The position numbers were made by a program, and so were the translations under genes. Below the pieces are notes generated by a model. It had not been told where the DNA came from. It made no database searches and saw only the letters and a program-made list of their open reading frames with translations. Positions 32,946 to 45,903 of a DNA stretch of 64,000 nucleotides are shown here, piece after piece. Numbering within the stretch: position 1 is the stretch's first letter; the number at the start of each line of letters is the position of its first letter. Origin of the DNA: Sipunculus nudus (lineage: Eukaryota; Annelida; Sipuncula; Golfingiida; Sipunculidae); NCBI GenBank assembly GCA_026874595.1, contig CM049312.1, positions 67,550,929 through 67,614,928 of the forward strand, given 5' to 3'.

Positions 32946-33787
32946 TCACATGATTCCTCTTTCCTTGATCAATATCATGTTAAATCTCAATAAATAATGA
33001 ACGAAATAAGGCTAAACGAAAAAAAAAAATGGTTGGTTCTCAGGCATTTTTTTTAGTTAAAAAATATTCGCCATGCTCTGATTTCTGGAGAAAAAACTTG
33101 GGTTCTCAGGCACTTTGACTATAAAATCAGTGCATTGCGAATATTTTTTTAATGTTTTATCTTGAATTGTTATCTTTTAAAGTTTCATACCCCCAGTGTA
33201 CATCTTGATAGAAACAAAACTTGCACATCATCACATAACGAAATCTTATCAAATTCTTGAAGGACACTGTTTTTCTCAAAATCGGTCATTTTCCACTGAA
33301 ACTTAAAACAGTAACTTCTTATGCCGATGTGTGTGTGTGTGGGTGTGTGGGTGTGTGTGGGGGGGGGGGGGGTTCAAAATGATGCTCGCGGTATAACTGA
33401 GAAGGCAACCTTTAATTAGTGTGGCCTAAAGCAATATCGACCTGTTCGATAACAAATGTCAAATAAAAAGTGTTCAAGCTAACATGGAGCCATAAAGTGA
33501 TGCACTGTCAAATGTATTTTGCATACATTTGCTATAAATGGGATGTTTACACGCAATGGACACGTAATTTTGTCTGACAGACTTCAATAGTCGATGTTGA
33601 GAAGTTTTTTGTTGGTGAGTCCATGCTAATTAAGGAAGGTATCGTCCAGAAACAGTTCTTTCAATTATCAACGTTCTAGACGGTTACTTAAAAAAGTTAT
33701 ATGCAACCTGGAAAATGTATTCATGAAAAATGAATCTCTCAAAAATCAAGGACATAAGACTGTTGTCAGTTACTTATTGTCTCTTTC

Positions 33788-34115
33788 AGGAGGGTATGCG
33801 TTCATTCCCGTTCGTGTGTGTGTTTGTGTGTTTGTTAATAACAAACCTCAGGCAATCATGAACGTAATCTCATAAAATTGCAGCGCATTTTGGGAATGGG
33901 CCAAAGAAGAATAAAAAAGCTTTTGGTTTGATCCGGCTTCAGAAACGTCATAAAGGAATATTTACAAATGTACAGATACTTATCCACAAACGAAATTTAA
34001 AATATGGGCCTAATAATCGAATGCAAACACGGGCTGGTGGGCCACCAACAAATGCGATCCCAACATGGCGGAGGCTTGCATTCCTTAGAATGCAGATTTC
34101 TAGTTGCTTTATAAA
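33788..34115 (+). repeat. Dispersed repeat, right copy (unit 1)
   Basis: Same family as 26080-26430: it starts at GGAGGGTATGCGTTCATTCC and ends at GGAGGCTTGCATTCC...TTTCTAGTTGC. It lies on the other side of lectin gene A, in direct orientation to the left copy. The counterparts are 43012-43345 and 54668-55015. Confidence 0.6.
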
Positions 34116-37100
34116 TAATCATTAGGCAATAGCTTGATATTATTTAATAGTTCTCTCGTTATTTTCAATTTACCCTTACCAATGTAAACTTTGTTTTACG
34201 ATTTTGATTGTTATATGATTTTGAATGAACATTTTGAGGTACTAAAGTAATATAATATTTATAGAATGGCGAGGCCTTGTTTGGGTTTGGGCTTGTATGG
34301 GGTGATCATTTCGAGAGGGAGATCGGTCTGTAACTACAGACATCAAGTTAAATAGGCTTATTATCAAACCATGACCTCTGTTTTTAGATTGGAGTGCAAG
34401 TCAGATAGAAAGCACAACACAAACACATACACACACAAGAACTGCACACGCACGCACACAAACACATACGCGTAAATGCGTACAAGAGAAAAAAACCTTA
34501 CTTTCACAATATACTACCGTAGACTAACAGTTCCGCTAGAGTTAGCATGAAGAACTATTGAGATCCTAAAAGTATATGAAGATATATTACGTTAAGATTA
34601 ATGTTGTAATTCTATGTAGATTCATAATCTTCACCAACATGAAACAAAACACGAGCAATACGATTAGAAAGAAATTAATGAATAATGTCACAATATAATG
34701 ATGTAACATGCTCTCTAGATAAAATAAGCGCAAAGCAGAAAATACAAACGATAACAATATATGTACATATATTTACACTGGATGGAAAGATTCATTATTT
34801 TTTCATGTAAAACGTTTTGTGTCTATTATAAACTTGAGAACCAAGCTGCTCACAGTTTTTTTTGACAGATCAGAGGGTATACCTATCATGTTGATAAGAA
34901 AATCTATTAGTTTTTTTGTTTCCTGTTAACTCCTGGAATCCATGGCATCAAAATAAGATCTGTTACCGCTAAACAGGTTTGATAACCAGTTAAACATATT
35001 ATCGACGACACACTTTTCTAACCATCTTGCAAAGCTCTCAATAGTTGGTGCTGTCACACACTCACAAAAAAAAATTCAAGCTTAATGTTCTTTCTGAGGA
35101 CTTGGAAGAAACTTCCCCAGCATGGTTTTCCCAGCTTTTTTAATGGTTTAAAAATGTTAAAAGTTCGTGGATTAGAGATGATCACTCAAAAAAGAAATAT
35201 TCACACGTGCTTGGGAGGAAAAGACACCATGACGCTAATGGTCGTTTATGGCCGTGTAATGCGCGTATCCATGTTTATACAGACATCCAGACTCAGTTAT
35301 AATGCAATATTAATTAAAAAAAGTGACATTGAGGTCTATGCCACTTTCCTTAATTGTCTCATCCATCTGTATTTACGCTTGTACATATAGCAGAATATTT
35401 GAAAAATAATATGTAAAACCTGATGTATTAAAAGCACGTATTTCATCTCTCCAGATCCCTAAACTATTGGAAGAAATGCATGCATGCTTCTATTGTACTT
35501 TGTTATTTCTTCATAAATACTTTGTGACCACAATCGATATTTTCCGAATCCCTTGTAATAGCCAAAGCAAATATACGTCTATATTTTTATATTTGTCAAA
35601 TTAACTGGAAAGTATGGTACCAACGGCCTTTAAAACTAGAAAGCCTAAAGAAATGACAACTTCTTTTCACTTTTCACTGTTTACAATTGACAGACTACTC
35701 TAACAAGATCAATATTATTTGAGTGATAGCTAACTTTCATGCAGTTTTAAAATAATTATTCTCCTGCTAGACAGGTCGCTGACAATCCGTCAGATGGCGC
35801 TAAATGAGAACTTTGCTCCAAATAAAATCCCTGTCTACAGTTCTTGCGATCGGTCCGCGGTGACATACATCTAGTTTAACATATCCTCTCAAATTGTCAA
35901 TATTATTCTGCTTATTCAAACGTACACATACTCATCGGAATGTACGAATACGATAATTTCACATTTTCCCTAAATATTTCTACTTTTGATAGGAAACAAG
36001 AGCTCTTTATATGAACACATTATCATTTATTGCCTCCGCTAGAAGGTTTGCGTTCATTTCCGTTCGTGTGCGTGCATTTATGTGTTTATTATTTATTTTT
36101 TTTTCACAACATAACTCACACAATCATGAACAGAATCCCATGAAGTTTTCAGGGCACCTCGCCAATGAAGAATCGATTGATTTTGATGTGGGTCCGGCTC
36201 ATGATCTGGATCCAGGAAGGACTTTCAGGAATATTCACAAATGTGCAGTCAATCATGCACGATTGTACCTAAGAATATGGGCTAAGAAGTGAATAAAAAC
36301 ACGCGTTGCGGATTACCTTAAGATTCAGGACCGCCTGTTTGGCGGCGGCCCGCATTCCTGAGAATGTTTATTTCTAGTTACATGTGCTTCTGATAACTAG
36401 AATCATGTAAAGCGGGCATACGCCATAGTGAATATTTTGATTTGTTGAAAACATATTTTGCAGTGACACTCGGCACCAAATACCTTTCAATATTAATAAG
36501 ACTGCGGTGGCCTTGTGATTAATGATCCTTTTACCGGTCTCAGTGGAATTAAAATGGTTTGAATTGAATACTTCTGAACCAATTTGTTGAGAGAACATAT
36601 TTCATTTATTCGGTTCACAACACTCTTTTTATAAATTGGAAGCGAAAGCTTCTGTTACAAAATCATATAAATATATCAATATGCACAACACCTATTTTCT
36701 AGACTGCCTGAAGGCACATATACATTTGCAATAATATAATTTATCTCACGTTTGAAGTTAACTGTTGATGAATACAAAAGCTTCCGATCACCATCAATTT
36801 TGGGAAAAACGGTCTTTTACCGTAATCTAAAGTATCTCAAGTGATTGTGTAAATAATTTTTTGACAGACGTAGATTGAATGATGGTATATAACTTAGTAT
36901 CTTCAATTTTATAAGCTGAAACACTCAATGCAACACTGTATACTTAAAAATGAAAATGCTATGATTATTGCTTAGCTAAATGACAATGGATAGTTTCAGA
37001 CTTATGGTATGACCTGTATTTTTAATTTTTCACTTTAAAGACTGTCAAATGACAGCATTCGTGTCAGCTGTAGTTTTTATCTATATATAGTGTCCTGAAA

Positions 37101-37813
37101 CATTGATATTTATTTATCAAGGCTATTTTTATCACTTTCTGAAGACTTATGGTATCATCTGTATTTTTTCTATATTAACACAATTTTCCCTCTACATCTG
37201 AGACTGGCAAATTACATCGATGGAACCAGTCTTTCAACTATGACTTCATCAAGTGTTCTGAAACCTTGTGTGTTGATTTTGACTTCAAGTCACATCCGCG
37301 AAAATGTTTTCCCCCGTCATATTTAGCCCACAAATTGTCTCCACAATGCTCATTGGCAATTTAAGATAAAATAAGGGAATTATAGTGCATCATCTTTATG
37401 ATTTCTTGTGAATGTGATAACCTATATTTTGTCCTCACAGGTGATAGGCAAAACTGGTCACCTTGATCTTTTTCTTCTTGTACAAAGTTGTACGACCAGA
37501 CATGATTGGATTCAGTCTTTACGTTTGTGTGACTAATCACTTAAAGTAAAACCCTGTCGAATCAGTATCAGATGTTTAAAGGTCAAGGTCACATCTGAAG
37601 TAAATCTCAATTATACTTTCAGATGAAAACTTTCCTGTTGTGAATGCAAGGCTACAGTGTCATGCTAGTCATCTGAGCGTCGTGATCCTTGGATCACTTG
37701 TTTAAACACTTTTACGCTGTGGAAGTTGGCAGCAACCCCCCCCCCCGGCCGACAGCATCATAATGACCTCCTCCTTGTTCAAAGATCCTGCACACGCACA
37801 TGCACGGTTATAA

Positions 37814-37873
<60 letters not shown>

Positions 37874-37960
37874 AAGTTAGTCTACTTGAAAGACGTATAA
37901 AAAGGATAAAAGAGATATTTATAAAGAAGGGAAATCAGGAATTTATGAGATGTTGGCAGG

Positions 37961-38017
<57 letters not shown>

Positions 38018-38356
38018 TGATGTGCAGATTAATCGATTAAACTGTATATCCAAATGCAAACAATCTAATTTTTTGAGAGATATACGAACACAAAGTAACG
38101 AACAGCATCAAAACAAAACTTTGTTCAGCCAACTATCGCAGGACGGCAAGTAGAATTTGGAGGCGGGTGGACTGATGGTTTCATTATGAATAGCTAGCGA
38201 TGTGCATGTCACACTGTTTACTAGGATCAATATTTTAGGTACTTGTTTACAGCAGACTTCAAAATAATATACAAAGTACATTAAATAATCGATTTATATT
38301 CGATCATTGGTCGTTTTATTTTTAATCATTGATTATGATTTCAAAACATATTCCTA

Positions 38357-38433
<77 letters not shown>

Positions 38434-39513
38434 CTGCAACCTTTGTAGTTTACACGAAAGATAAAACTCGCCTAAAACGTCTTTTAGGGACCAATTATTC
38501 AACCTCGCGTACATCCTGCTAGCAATGACAGAACAAAGAAGTTTTACCTTGTGATGATTTTATTACAACATAAAGTTGCAACACATATTCACATACAACA
38601 GTCATACAACATGTTTCTATCTATAATTCCATTTTTAAAGGGTTGAAAAGGTCTGGGTTATCAATGACGATGACGTGATACGAAAATCCACTTTGTACAG
38701 ATTTTTCTAAACCAATTTTGTTACAGTGCTGGTATCTACAAAATGCGTTATGAACATAGTTAGCACAATGCTATATATTCCACAGTGTTTTATATTAATA
38801 TCAAATTCACAAACATCGATTCCCCAAACCTTTGTTACAGTGCGTTTACATGTTTACTAAATACAGAAACACTGACGAGCCAAATGTATGTCATACAGTT
38901 ATGTTTACATGTACTACAATTCAGTAACTGTACTAACACTGAATTCATGGAAATTGTTACGAGGGATACGTTACTGTAACAGTAGTTTACAACAATAACA
39001 TCTGGTGGTCAAGCTGACCAAGGCACCACCCCGTCAACGCACGCATGTAGGGCTGCTCCATCCCCAATTACTTGTATACATTGTAATTTCGGTAGCGTCC
39101 TGAAGCTATCGGGCAACATGGAGTGATGCACAGACAGTCTCAAGTGTATCGGGCTCCAGGCTTGACGTTTATGTATTACTGAATTAAATGTATTAAATGT
39201 ATTAAATGTGAGAACTCGTTCTGTTTATTACGTTGGAAACAGCTGGTGGAGAATCCGGGGTAAGTGTTCGCTCTAGTACGATAAACGAGATCCATTTCAT
39301 AGCCTTGGAGATAAGTAAACTCTCTGGCAAAAATTATTGAACTGAGAAATAGTTCTGCTCATTACATTGCAAACAGAAACGTAACACCAACGTGTTTAGG
39401 AGTTCCTTGTGCTGAACAGGTTTAAACATTTGTAGTTTTTATTTCAGACTCAAAAAGAGAAAGCATGAGATGGTAATATCACATTTTCTTAAATAAACTC
39501 CAGGTTAACTCGT

Positions 39514-42021
39514 TTACAACATGGCTCTGATCTCGCAAAGCGAAAAAATGGACTGAAGTCTGGAAACGTCGTCCCATTCATAACGACCGTTAAGTCCGAT
39601 CCACAAGGCGCCATCATGACCGTTCGGCTCGCCAGGAAACCAGTTTTGGTAAGTAAACGTGAGACCTGTCGCTTTCCATATCCATGTCCCCGCTTCTTCA
39701 GAGCCTGAGGTCCAATAACCATTGGATCCTGTTTCAAGAAAATATTAAATCATACTCATAGAACATATAGTTCAAAGCGTACGTATAATAGTACATGTTT
39801 GTAAAATAAAACCCTCTTATGAAAAATACAGTGTTATACCTAGGTAGGCGTGTAGTCGTAAGACCAAACAGATATACTCCCCCCCCCCATCAGGATCGAT
39901 CGAGTGTCGTTTCAGTAAACAGGTTTCATCGGGTCATTTGCTAAACAAACGTTGTTCCTAATAACAAAGAATAACACGGCCAATTCCCAGGGACACAGAA
40001 ATCGACTAATTGTACATAACTCCGAGAATTAAATATATACAACGGGGATCCAGATCGCCTCCAGTATTTAACGGACTGTTCTTTTGGTTTTACTGTAACC
40101 TTTCTCAAACTTTATCAAAATCCGTGCGTAACTTAATTGCGTTAAGTTGGTCACGGGCAAACAAAACAAACAATACAGACAAAACAAAATAAAATACGTG
40201 TACAATCTGCCGGAGGTAATATAAAAGAGGATCTTCGAGAAATAGATTGAGGAAAATTTGTTAAACCATGTAACTCTTACATGTACTAAAATGGGCACAC
40301 GTTGGGTCCCCTTGCAGAGGAAGGATTTATTGCCGCGTAGTGTGTCCCTATACCCGTAAGGTAGCGGGTTGTGTGGGAGAAACAAACAGACAGAACATTT
40401 TAGTAGTATATAGACAGATTGATTGATGATCTTACCGGTAAGTCTGAGATTGGTATCATTTCCGATCGTGTACTGTAGATGCAGCTGTTCCTCCTCTGTC
40501 TCTATGCTGACCAGATCCCCTCCCAAGGAACGGCAGATGTCACGACTTGCTGCCCAGTTCGTGGATTGTAACACGAATTTGTAACATGATGGGACAAAGC
40601 CTCTAGGATGAAGAAAGTTACCAAATCCATGGGGACACTCTAAAAAAAGAACGAATCTTTGTATTTAAAAATGACAAAAATAGAAAACTCCTAACTGAAA
40701 TGAAATAAATGCATTTACGACCCCCTCCCCCCCCCGTTATCACTACCATCCGACTAAGACATCTGGTCATGCTTGTGGTCGTATAAGGGAGATTTTTCTC
40801 TCTCTGTGTGTGTATATATAAATATATATATATATATGTATATATATATAAATGATATTTATTTAAAACTATGAACATGGCTTACAAAATATAATAATAT
40901 AATTTGAATAATAAAATAAAATTTAATTAAAGACCTGTTGGAGTTCCCCATAATCTTACAAATGTGTAAGTATAATTAATATTATAACCATATTTTCTTT
41001 TTTTTCTCTTTCTTCATATTTTATCATATCTTTTTAATGCAATAGGATTTATAATGATTTATAATGTATGATTAAACATAAGTCGCGAAAGAAAGGAAGA
41101 AACCTGAAATACATGAATTGATGTCATACATCCTATATTTATTGCAATTACAGAAATTGGTTTAGCTGTACAGAAAAGAATTCACGTAAGGCCACTGAGC
41201 TGGGTCATACGAATTAAACTCACTAAACATAAACTGAGATATAGTTGAATTGTTCGGTGAAATTTGGAACGGTAACTTACTTAATTCAACCAGAGTGTAC
41301 AGTGTAGTTTCATTATCTACAGCCACCGCATTCGTGGGCGACATGACCAATTCACAGGTTTCATTTCGGACCACTTGGAATGCCTTGCATGTACTTATTG
41401 TATTGCATTTGTCCATACACCCAAACTGCATAGGGATTTGCAATGGATATTTGATAACTGGACGGACAAGTTGTGCTTCGACAGCGCGGAGTCCCGCTTT
41501 CTCCTGATACTTTCTGTATATGTGACATTTTCCTGTTGCGTCTGATCCTGTAAAGAATAATGGGAACTGTAATGATTACAACATGGTATGCCCAGTCGAT
41601 AAACAACGGGGACGTACCTTAGCATTTGGCAAAAAGACATGAAGTATTATTGAGTCATAACAAATGCAAAGTCGGCATGTTCTGCATAATGTTCTGCATT
41701 TCACACGGAGCAGTGGTCATATACGCATATAAAACATTAGATATTTAAAGTTGGCGCAACCTGTGTTAATATAAGCGCCACTGGATTAAAACAATACTAA
41801 GACAACAACTTCAGATATTTTCTGATAAATTCACTTCATTTCCCTAGTTTATTAACCAGTGTGTATTATTAACATACCTTGCATGTGAAAAGGTCCCTTT
41901 AAGATATGCAAGATTCGAATAAAACACACAACACTGTGTGTGGTAAGCTAGATAAAATATGCTTACGTCCCTTACCTGCAACCAAGAAAACCAGAGTCAC
42001 CGCAAAACGCAGCATGTCCAT
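39514..42021 (-). CDS. Lectin gene B: secreted PAN/apple + C-type lectin protein, 243 aa, 4 exons
   Basis: Exons (minus strand): 41976-42021, 41281-41547, 40436-40639, 39514-39728. Exon lengths (46, 267, 204, 215) equal those of gene A and all introns are phase 1. The frame is intact. The signal peptide is [15 protein letters not shown]. The PAN module has GCMDKC and RNETCELV instead of WCIYTC and RNDTCELA, and an extra DNETT sequon. The lectin exons are almost identical to gene A: EPN retained, GLNGRYEWDDVSR instead of [13 protein letters not shown], final SLCEI. C2 and C3 are again missing. It is the nearest paralogue of gene A in the lectin exons, while its PAN exon is closer to gene C. 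Confidence 0.88.
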
Positions 42022-42187
42022 GAAAAGGGTCTAGCGCTGTTTGCTTGTTCACTTCTGTAACTATAATGTACCTCGCAATGACCACAGCGCTTAACTGTTG
42101 TAGGATCTTCCCATCATCTGATTGGACGCGATAGAGTAATGATATGCACACGTGACAGTTCTTCACTCGTTTATTGGTTCACCAAAA
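42022..42187 (-). promoter_or_regulatory. Upstream region of lectin gene B
   Basis: Near-identical to the gene A upstream block, with CCAAT (complement of 42121-42125), CACGTG and distal CCAAT in the same spacing. Confidence 0.4.
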
Positions 42188-45100
42188 GTCACATGATTCC
42201 TCTTTCCTTGTTCAATATCATGTTACATCTCAATAAATGATGAACGAAATAAGGCTAAACGAAAAATAAGTTTGGTTCTCAGGTATTTTATTAGTTAAAA
42301 AAAATTCGCCATGTACTGATTTCACAAAGAAACTTGGGTTTTCAGGCACTTTGACTAAAAATCAGTGCATTGCGAATATTTGCTTAATGTTTTATCTTGA
42401 ATTGTTATCTTTTAAAGTTTCATACCCCCAGTGTACATCTTGATAGAAATAAAATGCACATCATCACATAACGAAATCTTATCAATATTTTTGAAGGACA
42501 CTTTTTTTCTAGTCCGAGCAGCTTGAGCTCAAAATCGGTTATTTTCCACTGAAAATTAAAACAGTAACTTCTTATGCCGATGTGTGTGTGTGTGTGTGGG
42601 GGGGGGGTTCAAAATGATGCTCGCGGTATAACTGAGAAGGCAACCTTTAATTAATATCGACCTGTTCGACAACAAATGTCAAATAAAAAGTGTTCAAGCT
42701 AACGTGGAGCCATAAAGTGATGCACTGTCAAATGTATTTTGCATACATTTGCTATATATGGGATGTTTACACGCAATGGACACGTAATTTTGTCTGACAG
42801 ACTTCAATAGTCGATGTTGAGAAGTTTTTTGTTGGTGAGTCCACGCTAATTAAGGAAGGTATCGTCCAGAAACAGTTCTTTCAATTATCAACGTTCTAGA
42901 CGGTTACTTTAAATAGTTATATGCAACCTGGAAAATGCTATTCATGAGAAAATGAATCTCTCAAAAATCAAGGACATAAGACTGTTGTCAGTTACTTATT
43001 ATCTCTTTCAGGAGGGTATGCGTTCACCCCCGTTCGTGTGTGTGTTTGTGTGTTTGTTAATAACAAAACTCAGGCAATCATGAACGTAATCTCATAAAAT
43101 TACAGCGCATTTTGGGAAAGGGCCAAAGAAGAATAAAAAAGCTTTTGCTTTGGACCCGGAAAATGATCCGGCTTCAGAAACGTCATAAAGGAATATTTAC
43201 AAATGTACAGTTACTTATCCACAAATGAAATTTAAAATATGGGCCTAATAATTGAATGCAAACACGGTCTGTTGGGCAACCAACAAATGCGATCCCAACA
43301 TGGCGGAGGCTTGCATTCCTTAGAATGCAGATTTCTAGTTGCTTTATAATAATCATTAGGCAATAACTTGATATTATTTAACACTTCTCTCGTTATTTTC
43401 AATATACCCATACCAACGTAAACTTTGTTTTACGATTTTGATTGTTATATGATTTTGAATGAACACTTTGAGGTACTGAAGTAATATAATATTTAAAGAA
43501 TGTCGAGGCCTGGTTTGGGTTGGGGCTTGTATATGGGGTGTTCATTTCGAGAGGGAGATCGGTCTGTAACTACAGACATCAAGTTAAATAGGCTTATTAT
43601 CAAACCATGACCTCTGTTTTTAGATTGGAGTGCAAGTCAGGTAGAAAGCACAACACAAACACATACACACACAAGAACTGCACACGCACGCACACAAACA
43701 TATACGCGTAAATGCGTACAAGAGAAAAAAACCTTACTTTCACACTATACTACCGTAGACTAACAGTTCCGCTAGAGTTAGCATGAAGAACTATTGAGAT
43801 CCTAAAAGTATATGAAGATATATTATGTTAAGATTAATGTTGTAATTCTATGTAGATTCATAATCTTCACCAACATGAAACAAAACACGAGCAATACGAT
43901 TAGAAAGAAATTAATGAATAATGTCACAATATAATGATGTAACATGCTCTCTCGATAAAATAAGCGCAAAGCAGAAAATGCAAACGATAACAATATATTT
44001 ACATATATTTTCACTGGATGGAAAGATTCATTATTTTTTCATGTAAAACGTTTTGTGTCTATTATAAACCTGAGAACCAAGCTGCTCACAGTTTTTTTTG
44101 ACAGATCAGAGGGTATACCTATCATGTTGATAAGAAAATCTATTAGTTTTTTTGTTTCCTGTTAACTCCTGGAATCCATGGCATCAAAATAAGATCTGTT
44201 ACCGCTAAACAGGTTTGATAACCAGTTTAAACATATTATCGACGACACACACTTTTCTAACCATCTTGCAAAGCTCTCAATAGTTGGTGCTGTCACACAC
44301 TCACAAAAAAAAATTCAAGCTTAATGTTCTTTCTGAGGACTTGGAAGAAACTTCCCCAGCATAGTTTTCCCAGCTTTTTTAATGCTTTAAAAATGTTAAA
44401 AGTTCGTGGATTAGAGATGATCACTCAAAAAACCAATATTCACACGTGCTTGGGAGGAAAAGACACCATGACGCTAATGGTCGTTTATGGCCGTGTAATG
44501 CGCGTATCCATGTTTATACAGACATCCAGACTCAGTTATAATGCAATATTAATTAAAAAAAGTGACATTGAGGTCTATGCCACTTTCCTTAATTGTCTCA
44601 TCCATCTGTATTTACGCTTGTACATATAGCAGAATATTTGAAAAATAATATGTAAAACCTGATGTATTAAAAGCACGTATTTCATCTCTCCAGATCCCTA
44701 AACTATTGGAAGAAATGCATGCATGCTTCTATTGTACTTTGTTATTTCTTCATAAATACTTTGTGACCACAATCGATATTTTCCAAATCCCTTGTAATAG
44801 CCAAAGCAAATATACGTCTATATTTTTATATTTGTCAAATTAACTGGAAAGTATGGTACCAACGGCCTTTAAAACTAGAAATCCTAAAGAAATGACAACT
44901 TCTTTTCACTTTTCACTGTTTACAATTGACAGACTACTCTAACAAGATCAATATTATTTGAGTGATAGCTAACTTTCATGCAGTTTTAAAATAATTATTC
45001 TCCTGCTAGACAGGTCGCTGACAATCCATCAGATGGCGCTAAATGAGAACTTTGTTCCAAATAAAATCCCTGGTTACAGTTCTTGCGATCGGTCCGCGGT

Positions 45101-45903
45101 GACATACATCAAGTTTAACATATCCTCTCAAATTGTCAATATTATTCTACTTATTCAAACGACACATACTCATCGGAATGTACGAATACCATAAATTCAC
45201 ATTTTCCCTAAATATTTCTACTTTTGATAGGAAACAAGAGCTCTTTATATGAACACATTATCATTTATTGCCTCCGCTAGAAGGTCTGCGTTCATTTCCG
45301 TTCGTGTGCGTGCATTTATGTGTTTATTATTTTTTTTTTCACAACATAACTCACACAATCATGAACAGAATCCCATGAAGTTTTCAGGGCAACTCGCCAA
45401 TGAAGAATCGATTGATTTTGATGTGGGTCCGGCTCATGATCTGGATCCAGGAAGGACTTTCAGGAATATTCACAAATGTGCAGTCAATCATGCGCGATTG
45501 TACCTAAGAATATGGGCTAAGAAGTGAATAAAAACACGCGTTGCGGATTACCTTAAGATTCAGGACCGCCTGTTTGGCGGCGGCCTGCATTCCTAAGAAT
45601 ATATATTTCTAGCTACATGTGCTTCTGAAAATAAAATCATGTAAAGCGGGCATACGCCATAGTGAATTTTTTTGATTGGTTGAAAACATATTTTGCAGTG
45701 ACACTCGGCACCAAATACCTCCCAGTATTAATAAGACTGCGGTGGCCTTGTGGTTTATGATCCTTTTACTGGTCTCAGTGGAATTAAAATGGTTTGAATT
45801 GAATACTTCTGAAATGATTTGTTGAGAAAACATATTTCATTTCTCCGGTTCACAAGACCATTATTATAAATTGAAAGCGAAAGCTTCTGTTACAAAATCA
45901 TAA

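Larger units (their letters stand above)
25898..35823. repeat. Tandem duplication unit 1 (lectin gene A)
   Basis: About 9.9 kb. It begins at AAATCCCTGTCTACAG and ends where the same phrase recurs at about 35824. It matches unit 2 nearly base for base apart from microsatellite lengths and a ~650-bp insertion in intron 1 of its gene (about 31777-32450). Unit order from left: dispersed repeat copy, non-coding DNA, AT arrays, lectin gene on the minus strand, second dispersed repeat copy, then the 35085-35823 tail. Confidence 0.9.
35824..45061. repeat. Tandem duplication unit 2 (lectin gene B)
   Basis: About 9.2 kb, in the same orientation as unit 1. Similarity to unit 1 extends through introns and flanks at what looks like the mid-90s percent identity, so the duplication is recent. 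Confidence 0.9.

Noticed and set aside
40068-40574. 168-codon minus-strand frame starting [12 protein letters not shown]
   Set aside because: Only its first part is real coding (lectin gene B exon 3). After the donor at 40435 it simply reads through intron 3.
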